Positions 8,475 to 16,049 of a stretch of 64,000 bases of DNA are shown one piece after another. The DNA is from Chloroflexi bacterium HGW-Chloroflexi-10. Lineage in GTDB: Bacteria > Chloroflexota > Anaerolineae > Anaerolineales > Anaerolineaceae. The notes beneath the pieces were generated by a model. That model saw nothing but the letters and a program-made list of their open reading frames with translations, was not told the origin of the DNA and did not search any database. Every line of letters begins with the position of its first letter. Within the stretch, counting starts at the first letter, position 1. A program made the position numbers and the translations under genes. The stretch is taken from contig PHBZ01000020.1 of assembly GCA_002840755.1 (NCBI GenBank), positions 1-64,000 on the forward strand, given 5' to 3'.

Positions 8475-9511
8475 TCTTTTCCTGAGACGCTCGCCTCAGC
8501 GAAGGTAGCCATCTCGTTTAATGTGCGGCAGGCGGCTTCCACCAGATGGAAAGCCAAAACCGCTCCGGTGCCTTCACCCAGACGCAGATTGAGGTTGATT
8601 AATGGCTCCAAACCCAGTTGGTCCAGCAAAACGCGGTGCCCTTGTTCGGCGGAGCTATGACTCGCAATTAAGCAATCTTTTACAGCAGGGGCTAATTTTA
8701 AAGCAATTAAGGCCGCTGATGAAGAGATGAATCCATCTACCACCACCGGGACTCTTCTGGCGGATGCGCCCAGGATCACCCCAACCAGGCCGGCTATTTC
8801 CAACCCGCCTATTTTATGCAAGACATCCACCGCATCCGTTGTATCGGGTTGATTGATCTCAAAGGCGCGCCGGATAGCGTGGTCTTTTAGAGCCAATTGT
8901 TCATCAGTGATGCCGGTCCCGCGCCCAACCACCCGGGTGGGCGATATGCCGCTGTAAAATGCCGTGATGGCGGCTGCCGCTGTAGTATTGCCGATACCCA
9001 TCTCCCCGGTAGCAACCAGTTGTAAACCGGCGTCAATCTCACGGTTAACCACATCCAACCCAATTTGGATGGCAGCTTCGGCTTGAGCGCGGGTCATGGC
9101 TGGTCCAAGCGCCATGTTGGCTGTACCGGGTGCGATGCGTGCCTGAATCAAACCGGCTTGCTCCGGTAAGTTGCCTTTTACGCCGATATCGACGATTCGG
9201 ACAATTGCATTCGCCTGACGCGCCAATACATTAACGGCTGCGCCGCCATGCAGGAAATTGAGCACCATTTGAGCGGTTACTTCGGAAGGATAAGCACTGA
9301 CACCTTCGGCGGTAACGCCGTGGTCGCCGGCCATTATGATGACGCCTTTGTGCTCAAAGTGAGGGCGAGGGTTTCCGGTTATCCCGGCTAATTGGATGGA
9401 GAGAGCCTCCAGGCGTCCCAGAGCTCCGGCAGGCTTGGTGAGGGTGTCTTGCCTTTTGCTGGCGGCTGTTGCGGCTTGTTCATCAAATAATGGAATGGCG
9501 GGAATGTGCAT
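8471..9511 (-). CDS. cobT: Nicotinate-nucleotide:dimethylbenzimidazole phosphoribosyltransferase
   Basis: A 346-residue CobT. It activates the lower-ligand base, classically dimethylbenzimidazole, with nicotinate mononucleotide to make alpha-ribazole-5'-phosphate. Diagnostic segments are present: K-P-x-G-A-L-G-R-L-E near the N-terminus, M-A-G-D-H-G-V, the G-E-M-G-I-G-N-T-T-A-A loop, and L-R-L-G-E-G-T-G-A with the catalytic glutamate near residue 316. The start at 9511 is preceded by CAGGAG at good spacing. An 80-bp gap separates it from the ECF ATPase gene upstream; this is the only gap of note inside the operon. Confidence 0.96.
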   Translation of the reverse strand: MHIPAIPLFDEQAATAASKRQDTLTKPAGALGRLEALSIQLAGITGNPRPHFEHKGVIIMAGDHGVTAEGVSAYPSEVTAQMVLNFLHGGAAVNVLARQANAIVRIVDIGVKGNLPEQAGLIQARIAPGTANMALGPAMTRAQAEAAIQIGLDVVNREIDAGLQLVATGEMGIGNTTAAAAITAFYSGISPTRVVGRGTGITDEQLALKDHAIRRAFEINQPDTTDAVDVLHKIGGLEIAGLVGVILGASARRVPVVVDGFISSSAALIALKLAPAVKDCLIASHSSAEQGHRVLLDQLGLEPLINLNLRLGEGTGAVLAFHLVEAACRTLNEMATFAEASVSGKE

Positions 9512-9592
9512 TGGTTTTACTCCTGAGATTTAAAATATTTGAAGTATTAAAGAATCAAATTCTGGTAACTAGTCACGAATATCAATTGTGGA

Positions 9593-11230
9593 TTAATCGG
9601 CAGGTATAGACTTGGCAGAAATCAATTCGTTTAACGGGATATCATTTAAGGTTAACCACCCGCTGCTCGGAAAAAGAGAAGCGATTTGTGGCGTGTAGCG
9701 CGGTTCTTCCTGAAAAATATCGCCTGGTTTACCGTCAGCGCAGATCTGTCCGTTTTCAAGGATCAGGATGCGGTTGGCAAATGCGGCGGCCATTTCTACA
9801 TCATGAGTGATCATGACGATGGTTTTGCCCAATTGATTCCAGGAGAGCAGCAGTTGTACCAGACTTTGTTTAGCTTCCTGATCCAACCCGCGAGTGGGCT
9901 CATCCAACAGTAGGATTTGCGGTTGTGTTATGCAAACTGCTCCCAATGCGGTACGTTGGCGTTCCCCTGTACTTAAATCCCTGGGGTAAACTTCGGCTTT
10001 GTCTGTAAGCATAAGATGCTGCAGTAAGTCTTCAATCGTCTGCGGATCAATTGGCAGGTGATGATTATGTAGGGTGGTTTCCAATTCCAGGCGTACACTA
10101 TCCGCAAACAGCAGCAGACTTGGGTCCTGCGGCAAATAGGCCATGGATTTTGAGAGCTCTGCTGTGTGTTGATTGATGATAGAATGACCATTCAGCAGGA
10201 TATCTCCCTTTTCTGGTTTGATCAGATTCATCAAACAGCGCAGCAAAGTGGACTTGCCAGCGCCATTTGGCCCCATGATCACCAGACGCTCTCCTGGTTG
10301 AATCGTTAAGCTGATATCTTTTAAAACCGGCACCTCAGGTAAATTCGCATATAATCCTCTCACTTCCAGAATGGGGTCATTGTTTTCTGCCGGCTGAGTG
10401 CTAACCGGATTAGTTCGTGGCTGTATTTGCGGCAGCATACCAATAAATTTTTTCGCAGAAGCAACATCCAAAGGCAGTGGTTGCCAACCCATTGCCATGG
10501 CCAGTCGCACAACCGGCGGTTGGTAGGGAATATGCGTTACAATTTCGGAAGGAGAGCCAGAGAGGCAGCCTTTTCCCTGAGGGTTAATGTAGACAAGATG
10601 AGAAACCTGGGAAAGCAATCGCTCCAGTCGGTGTTCTGCGATCAGGATAGTCAAATTACGCTGGGAGCGTAAATCCTGCAGCAGGTTCAGCACCGTTTCT
10701 ACTGTTAGCGGATCCAGCTGAGAGGTGGGTTCATCCAGGACAAGGATCTGCGGGTTCAGTACCAGCGCAGCCGCTATTGCCACGCGCTGAGCTTCACCGC
10801 CGGAAAGTGTTTCCAGTTTACGCTGCCGCAAAGGTTCAATATGTAATTGGGCTAAAATTGATTGGATGCGCTGCTGCATTTCTTTCCGGGGAACCCCGGC
10901 ATGTTCCAGAGAAAAGGCGATTTCATCCTCTACCACATCTACGATGAACTGGTTTTCAGGTTCCTGAAATACAAAACCGACATGGCGGCTCATTACCTGT
11001 GGCCCCAATGCAATGGGATCCAGCCCGGCGACTTTCAAATTGCCTTGTAAGGTGCCGCCGCTAAAATGTGGCACCAGTCCGTTGATCAATCGCAGCAGGG
11101 TAGATTTACCCGAACCGGATTGCCCGGTAACCAGGCAAAAACTACCCGCCGGAATATGCAGCTCTTCAATCATCAGTGCTGATTGAGCAGCGCCGGGATA
11201 TTGGTACGTGAGCTGATTAATGTGAATCAT
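9593..11230 (-). CDS. ECF transporter ATPase, two fused ABC domains
   Basis: A 545-residue protein with two complete ABC nucleotide-binding domains in tandem, doing the job of the separate EcfA and EcfA' subunits. Domain 1 (residues 1 to about 240) has Walker A G-Q-S-G-S-G-K-S-T, signature L-S-G-G-E-A-Q-R and Walker B I-L-V-L-D-E-P-T. Domain 2 (about 288-520) has Walker A G-P-N-G-A-G-K-S-T, a variant signature L-S-T-G-E-R-Q-R and Walker B I-L-L-L-D-E-P-T. A linker of about 40 residues joins them. It powers uptake through the EcfT/S subunits encoded directly upstream. The start overlaps the ecfT stop by 14 bp. Context indicates cobalamin/cobinamide as the substrate. Confidence 0.93.
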   Translation of the reverse strand: MIHINQLTYQYPGAAQSALMIEELHIPAGSFCLVTGQSGSGKSTLLRLINGLVPHFSGGTLQGNLKVAGLDPIALGPQVMSRHVGFVFQEPENQFIVDVVEDEIAFSLEHAGVPRKEMQQRIQSILAQLHIEPLRQRKLETLSGGEAQRVAIAAALVLNPQILVLDEPTSQLDPLTVETVLNLLQDLRSQRNLTILIAEHRLERLLSQVSHLVYINPQGKGCLSGSPSEIVTHIPYQPPVVRLAMAMGWQPLPLDVASAKKFIGMLPQIQPRTNPVSTQPAENNDPILEVRGLYANLPEVPVLKDISLTIQPGERLVIMGPNGAGKSTLLRCLMNLIKPEKGDILLNGHSIINQHTAELSKSMAYLPQDPSLLLFADSVRLELETTLHNHHLPIDPQTIEDLLQHLMLTDKAEVYPRDLSTGERQRTALGAVCITQPQILLLDEPTRGLDQEAKQSLVQLLLSWNQLGKTIVMITHDVEMAAAFANRILILENGQICADGKPGDIFQEEPRYTPQIASLFPSSGWLTLNDIPLNELISAKSIPAD

Positions 11231-12242
11231 GATTGCTCACCTCCGGCATCAGGATCGGAAAGAGGATCAACAGAAAGAAAAGCGCCTGCCAGGGAGAAAA
11301 CCCGGGGATGATTACTCGTGGATAGGGATCGAACAGCAACGTTTTACTGCCAGGCAAAGCGAAAGAAAGCAGCAAAATACTGGCAAGACTGGTGATGAAG
11401 ACCATGGTGGAAGGCAGATTCCAACTTTCTTCATAGTAGCGTGTAATCCGGTTCTTTTGCCCGCCAAGGAACAATTGGATCAGGATCGCCATTACACCAA
11501 CCAGCATAATACCCCAGCCAAAATTATTTATTGGCTGGGAAAGCTGCCAGAGCCAACCACCGATCATCATGAATAGTCCAAAGGGCATAAGCAAGCGCTG
11601 AACGATGGTGGGGCGTTGTTCGGCCTGTCCTGAAAAACCGCGCGCAGTCATGGCTTCGGCAATTTGCATGGAGCGTTCAAGGCCACCAGTAACCAGCGGA
11701 ATGATTAACGGCAGCCAATCGCGCAACCGCTGGATTCTTTGCCCGCGAACTGCCTGTGCTTCACGAATGGCATGCAATTGTTTTTGCGTTGCGGGAATAA
11801 AGGTAATCGCAATGGTCGTTACAACCGCAATCGGTTCAAAAGCCTGGGGAATCAACCTCACCAGTGAGCGAACTGGTAAAACCTGGTTAAGAATAGTGAA
11901 TAAGGTAAACATGCCAATTAATACCAGACCATTGGTTGCTCCAAAGACGAGGGCTTCCAGTGTGAGCGGTCCTCCTAACAAAGGTATTTGGTTTGGAATG
12001 GTCAGGATAATTGTCTCTCCAAAACGGGAGATAAACAGGTTGAATAGTGAGGAAAGCAGCAGGATTGATACGGAGAAGCGCAGAGTAAATGACGGCAATT
12101 GTTTGTGCGCTGGTGTGGTCAGGGTTTGCAAAATGATCAAAGCTATATCCAACAAAATCAGATATAGTGGATTGCGTGTAGCGGACACCATCATCAGACC
12201 GGATGCCAACCAAAATAGCCATGCCCAGGTATGCAGCCTCAC
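11217..12242 (-). CDS. ECF transporter transmembrane component EcfT (CbiQ family)
   Basis: A 341-residue integral membrane protein with about six to eight hydrophobic helices. It carries the two cytoplasmic coupling motifs of EcfT/CbiQ proteins: A-Q-A-V-R-G and, 35-40 residues later, A-M-T-A-R-G-F. These bind the grooves of the two ATPase domains. The C-terminal half has extra hydrophobic segments (F-S-P-W-Q-A-L-F-F-L-L-I-L). It overlaps the S-component gene by 4 bp (ATGA) and the ATPase gene by 14 bp, indicating a tightly coupled module. Confidence 0.9.
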   Translation of the reverse strand: MRLHTWAWLFWLASGLMMVSATRNPLYLILLDIALIILQTLTTPAHKQLPSFTLRFSVSILLLSSLFNLFISRFGETIILTIPNQIPLLGGPLTLEALVFGATNGLVLIGMFTLFTILNQVLPVRSLVRLIPQAFEPIAVVTTIAITFIPATQKQLHAIREAQAVRGQRIQRLRDWLPLIIPLVTGGLERSMQIAEAMTARGFSGQAEQRPTIVQRLLMPFGLFMMIGGWLWQLSQPINNFGWGIMLVGVMAILIQLFLGGQKNRITRYYEESWNLPSTMVFITSLASILLLSFALPGSKTLLFDPYPRVIIPGFSPWQALFFLLILFPILMPEVSNHDSH

Positions 12243-13057
12243 GAGGCAATCTCCTGGATTGTAGTGTGGGTAAATTGAAAGCGTTTTTGGAACCGACGCA
12301 GCAATTTAAGCATTGCTGTGCCAAATAGCGAAACCATTAAAACGTTTCCAAGAGCGCGTCCGGTATCCCAGAGTGCAGATGTGGCCAGATAATAAATGGT
12401 GTAACTGCGCAATGAACCCATAACCCCACTCCCCGGTACAAACACCTGGTTTCCTGGCCCTGAAAGAAAAGGCCAGAACCACAAGTTGGTAATAGCGCCG
12501 TAGAGATAGCCCCACAGTGCGCTAAAAATCAATAATATCCAGATTTCTGCACGCTTATTTTCGCTGTGTGTCAGCAAGACAAAACGCCGTGCCAGCGCAG
12601 CAGACATACCAACCCACCCGGCAGTGATCATCTGGTTGGGCAGCCAGGGGCCAACCCCACCAGTGATCAAAGCTGAGACGAAAAGTGTCAGGGAACCCAT
12701 CAAGAAACCCATTCGCCCTCCGAAGGTATAACCGGTTAACAGGATGAGAAAGAATAGGGGGCTGAATCCGCCAAAAATTGGCAGTGCCAGATCAATAAAA
12801 CGTAAGACCGAGTTGATGGCAATCAGCACGCCTAGGATGGCGATTAGCTTCGTGTTCAAACGGTATTGCTGTATTTCAAAAATTAACACTATTAGGCATA
12901 ATGCCAGCAAAACAGCCATCATCAATGGCAGGTCATTGGACCTGACCGCGCCACCAGGAGTCAGGCCGGGTGTATTCAGCAGGGGATAGACATACGCGAA
13001 CACTCCCAGGCTTGTAGTAAGAAGGTAGATGACGATGCTGATTAGCCGGTCTTTCAC
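12239..13057 (-). CDS. ECF transporter substrate-binding S component, probably for cobalamin
   Basis: A 272-residue membrane protein with about seven hydrophobic helices, larger than minimal S components. It has the segment G-G-F-S-P-L-F-F-L-I-L-L-T-G-Y-T-F-G-G, followed by G-F-L-M-G-S-L-T-L-F-V-S, typical of ECF S components of the cobalamin-associated kind. It would bind the corrinoid and toppling would deliver it to the EcfT/A module encoded next. Substrate assignment rests on the operon: cobalamin riboswitch, transcobalamin-like protein directly upstream with 4-bp overlap, and cobT/cobS/cbiR/cobU downstream. Sequence alone would only say 'ECF S component'. Confidence 0.82.
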   Translation of the reverse strand: MKDRLISIVIYLLTTSLGVFAYVYPLLNTPGLTPGGAVRSNDLPLMMAVLLALCLIVLIFEIQQYRLNTKLIAILGVLIAINSVLRFIDLALPIFGGFSPLFFLILLTGYTFGGRMGFLMGSLTLFVSALITGGVGPWLPNQMITAGWVGMSAALARRFVLLTHSENKRAEIWILLIFSALWGYLYGAITNLWFWPFLSGPGNQVFVPGSGVMGSLRSYTIYYLATSALWDTGRALGNVLMVSLFGTAMLKLLRRFQKRFQFTHTTIQEIAS

Positions 13058-14631
13058 GACTGTCGCCGTTTACGAATGACCAGCAAGAGAAAAATCGAAA
13101 GACCTACCACAATAGCTACAAAGATGATGATAGGCGTATATATCTGAGCTGGATCTGCAGAATTTATTTCTTCAGGGTCAATTACCACGGTTTTCGATTT
13201 GTCATTAGTAGGTGCAGGTTCTGCTTCAATTACAGCAGACTCTGTTACAGGTCCGGAAATTACTGGAACGTACACTTCCTGTTTTTCTTCACACACTGCC
13301 TGGTATGTTATTTCAACCGGAGCAGTATCTCCCCAGCTCCAGCCTTCCAAAGCACCGGGTTGAACCATATAAACGCCTGCGCCTGCTTGTGAAAAACTCC
13401 AGGCGTCATTTTCCCAATGCCAGTAAGAAAAAAAATTGGGCATCTCACAGAAACAGTTATCGCTTTTACAGCCCTGGTTCTCAATTCCACACACTGCGGG
13501 GCCCATACCTGGATCAAAGATGTTTTCAAGTTTCAGCCCGGATTGTTGGAGAAGCTCAAAACCTGTGATTTCGGCGGTGTTGAAATTAACACAGCGCATT
13601 ACAGTTGTACCGTCAGGCAGGGTAACCACCAGTGCGGCTTGATTCTCAACAGGTTGTTCCGTTTGAGGAGCAGGAGCGAAAGGAAACAATGGTTTCTGGG
13701 CTAATCCGAGCAAAGCTTCCACTGTGGAATAAACGTTGGTATAGGTCCCTCCAATGGCGCCATCCTCTTTTTGCATGGAGCCTATCGCCAGAGTTGGATC
13801 AGATTCACCTTTGCTCCAATTGCTCAGGTCTTCACCGGCAGTGATAATAGCCAGGGAAATCCAACCGGTGGTATCTACATTAAGCTCGTCCGTATCCCAG
13901 GAAGGGCGCCAGCCGGCATTATCCAACTGGGTGGTCTTAAAATAATCTAAGGCTTTTTGAATAACGGGATCACCAGCCTGAACCTGACCACTGCTAAGTA
14001 ATGCAATGACTGCCAGAGCGGTAGTATCAGGATCGGAACCAAATCCATTATCCCAGGTACCATCTTCCAGTTGTAGACTGATCAGGTAAGCAACTGCCAG
14101 TGTTGGGATTGGGTCACCCGTAGAAGCCAGACCGAGAACGGCCATTGCCTGACTGAGACCTGTGTTTATTCCGTTTGAAAATTCCTCAACTGCTTCAGAA
14201 ACAAAAGAGCCATCTTCCTGCATTGTATCCATTAAGAGACCGGGTAAATCGGAAGGAGCAGATCCATTTTTTGCCAGCGCTACCAGCATCAGCCCGGCAT
14301 TGCCAGGGAATAGCACCTCATTCGGATCAAAAATATAATCTGCAATGGTTGTACTTAAATAATCAAACGGTGTTATGCCATCTGCTGTGGTGAAATCTGC
14401 CGGATTCTGGCCTATTGCATGGATTGCCAGGATAGCACGTGCGGTGGTGCTGGGGTCAGATGTACCGCTTACACCTGGAAAACCGCCATCTGGCTGTTGT
14501 TGGCTTTGCAAGTATGCCACGGCATTGCTGATAACTTCATTATTTGCTTGGGCTGATACAGTTGGGTAAGGAAGTGATCCCAGCAAAAATAATGCCAGGA
14601 GCACAATGGAAAGAAACTTACGGAAAGACAT
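13054..14631 (-). CDS. Membrane-anchored transcobalamin/intrinsic-factor-like protein
   Basis: The chosen start (14631) gives 525 residues beginning M-S-F-R-K-F with an immediate signal peptide. A GAGGAG ribosome binding site lies upstream; a longer reading to 14697 has no reason to be used. Residues about 25-320 are a repeated alpha/alpha-barrel of the prenyltransferase/squalene-cyclase repeat type (blocks such as Q-x-P-D-G-G-F and Q-L-E-D-G-T-W-D-N-G-F). Residues about 330-450 form a DUF4430-like domain with C-rich and F-S-Y-W-H-W segments and a G-A-L-E-G-W-S-W-G turn. A linker, a C-terminal transmembrane helix and R-K-R-R-Q-S anchor it. An alpha-barrel followed by a DUF4430 beta domain is the architecture of vertebrate intrinsic factor and transcobalamin. 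With the cobalamin riboswitch in front and the ECF S gene overlapping behind, I infer a surface corrinoid-capturing protein. Confidence 0.85.
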   Translation of the reverse strand: MSFRKFLSIVLLALFLLGSLPYPTVSAQANNEVISNAVAYLQSQQQPDGGFPGVSGTSDPSTTARAILAIHAIGQNPADFTTADGITPFDYLSTTIADYIFDPNEVLFPGNAGLMLVALAKNGSAPSDLPGLLMDTMQEDGSFVSEAVEEFSNGINTGLSQAMAVLGLASTGDPIPTLAVAYLISLQLEDGTWDNGFGSDPDTTALAVIALLSSGQVQAGDPVIQKALDYFKTTQLDNAGWRPSWDTDELNVDTTGWISLAIITAGEDLSNWSKGESDPTLAIGSMQKEDGAIGGTYTNVYSTVEALLGLAQKPLFPFAPAPQTEQPVENQAALVVTLPDGTTVMRCVNFNTAEITGFELLQQSGLKLENIFDPGMGPAVCGIENQGCKSDNCFCEMPNFFSYWHWENDAWSFSQAGAGVYMVQPGALEGWSWGDTAPVEITYQAVCEEKQEVYVPVISGPVTESAVIEAEPAPTNDKSKTVVIDPEEINSADPAQIYTPIIIFVAIVVGLSIFLLLVIRKRRQS

Positions 14632-14720
14632 GGGGTATTTTCTCCTCGGAAAATGGGTTATGTTGGTTTGGGATAGGCTGGACCTCGAGTAATTCAATCG
14701 CTGAACAGGATTAAGCCAAC

Positions 14721-14742
14721 AAAAAACCCGCTAATTAGCGGG
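14721..14742 (-). terminator. Riboswitch-controlled intrinsic terminator
   Basis: On the minus strand the stem CCCGCTAA/TTAGCGGG forms a near-continuous palindrome followed by TTTTTTG. It lies between the cobalamin aptamer and the first operon gene, the place expected for the expression platform: ligand-bound RNA would terminate here. Confidence 0.85.
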
Positions 14743-14769
14743 AAGGTAACCCTTGCGGATTTCTCAAAA

Positions 14770-14940
14770 GAGAAAATGCCTGGGCTGCGCTTCCCTTCCG
14801 CGAAGGAACTATTGAGCCGGGTCAAGGCAGGAATTCGGACTCATTCACATTGTGAATTTACCGTTGCGGGACAGTGCCGGACTTTCACCGGCTTCTCCTT
14901 AGGGTACCACGCATCCGGGCGGCTGGCACACCTTAACCAT
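14770..14940 (-). promoter_or_regulatory. Cobalamin riboswitch
   Basis: Read on the minus strand, the RNA contains the hallmark series of the cobalamin aptamer: AAGCCGGTGAAAGTCCGG, then CACTGTCCCGCAACGGTAA, then GAGTCCGAA and the B12-box core CCTGCC. The order and spacing are canonical. The 5' end lies about 7 nt after a good -10 box. The 3' limit is approximate, since the last part forms the expression platform with the terminator at 14721-14742. It should switch off the whole downstream operon when adenosylcobalamin is plentiful. Confidence 0.95.
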
Positions 14941-14946
14941 AAAATA

Positions 14947-14975
14947 ATTCTAGTATAGTTATCATAATAAGTCAA
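14947..14975 (-). promoter_or_regulatory. Sigma70-type promoter of the cobamide operon
   Basis: On the minus strand: TTGACT, 17-bp spacer, TAGAAT. The predicted start falls at about 14940, immediately before the cobalamin aptamer. Confidence 0.7.
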
Positions 14976-15022
14976 ATGAGAAATATGGAAAAATTCTCCA
15001 TTGGATTCTACAGGATAGAAAT

Positions 15023-15051
15023 TTGGTATTTTCGTAGAATTGGAGTATTAT
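15023..15051 (+). promoter_or_regulatory. Probable promoter of the pirin gene
   Basis: TTGGTA, 17-bp spacer, TATTAT, followed by GGGAGGTG and the ATG at 15083. It is a moderate match to sigma70 promoters. Confidence 0.45.
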
Positions 15052-15082
15052 GGAGGCGAAAAAATAAACGGGAGGTGCTTTG

Positions 15083-15943
15083 ATGAAAATTCGTCCGGTT
15101 AAACGCATGAGCCAGAGTCAGCCAACAGTTGAAGGGGCTGGAGTACGTTTGAGGCGAGCATTTGGTTTCAGCAAAGATAATGAAACGGATCCTTTTTTAT
15201 TGCTTGATGATTTTCGTTCTGATTCACCATCGGATTATGAAAAGGGTTTTCCGTGGCACCCACACCGCGGAATCGAAACAATCACGTATGTTCTGGCGGG
15301 TGAAGTGGCACACTCAGACAGTTTGGGAAATCAGGGTAGTATATCTGCTGGTGATGTGCAATGGATGACTGCCGGAAGTGGAATAATTCACCAGGAGATG
15401 CCTGCAGGAGATACCCAAGGGCGGATGTATGGTTTCCAACTTTGGGCGAATTTACCCGCCGTGGATAAAATGATTGATCCGTGCTACCGTGATGTTATCA
15501 GCAAGAAAATCCCAGAAGTTACCCTGGAGAATGGAACCATTATACGGGTGATTTGTGGAGAAGCCGAAGGTGTTTCAGGGGCTGTACAGGATGTGATCAT
15601 TGAACCAGTTTACCTGGATGTAAACGTTCCTGCTCAAACAAAATTCCTTTTTGAAATACCATCTACACATACTGTTATCTCTTATGTTTTTGAAGGAAGG
15701 GCATTTTTTGGGGACGAAAGTGCCCAGGGGGCTGAAAATCAGACATTGATTTTATGGGGAGACGGAGATACAGTGCAGGTGAATACCACCGATCAGCCTG
15801 TGCGCTTCTTGTTGATTGCCGGAAAACCACTGCATGAACCGGTGGCCTGGTACGGTCCGGTGGTGATGAACACACAGGCAGAATTGCAGATCGCCTTTCA
15901 GGAGCTACAAAACGGCACATTTATAAAAAAAGGGAAAGGATAA
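15083..15943 (+). CDS. Pirin family protein (quercetinase-like bicupin)
   Basis: A 286-residue two-cupin protein of normal pirin length. The start at 15083 is chosen because GGAGG lies 7 nt upstream; the TTG immediately before would only add one Met. The N-terminal cupin has the metal-ligand set H-P-H-R-G-I-E-T, a later His in V-A-H-S-D-S, and I-I-H-Q-E-M. The family segment F-L-L-L-D-D-F is also present. Pirins bind iron and some oxidise quercetin; the bacterial role is often unclear. It is transcribed away from the cobamide operon and is probably cytosolic. Confidence 0.9.
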   Translation: MKIRPVKRMSQSQPTVEGAGVRLRRAFGFSKDNETDPFLLLDDFRSDSPSDYEKGFPWHPHRGIETITYVLAGEVAHSDSLGNQGSISAGDVQWMTAGSGIIHQEMPAGDTQGRMYGFQLWANLPAVDKMIDPCYRDVISKKIPEVTLENGTIIRVICGEAEGVSGAVQDVIIEPVYLDVNVPAQTKFLFEIPSTHTVISYVFEGRAFFGDESAQGAENQTLILWGDGDTVQVNTTDQPVRFLLIAGKPLHEPVAWYGPVVMNTQAELQIAFQELQNGTFIKKGKG

Positions 15944-16049
15944 AGTTTTTCGTACCTGAAAAATCTCCTAAATCTACCCGTTTGACCAGGTTATCTGATG
16001 GGGAGTGTATCAGTATAATCTAAATACATTATAAATAACGAGTGATGCC

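Noticed and set aside
11605..12264. Plus-strand 219-residue ORF
   Set aside because: It is antisense to ecfT, which has clear motifs; composition rich in Arg/Ser/Met without domains.
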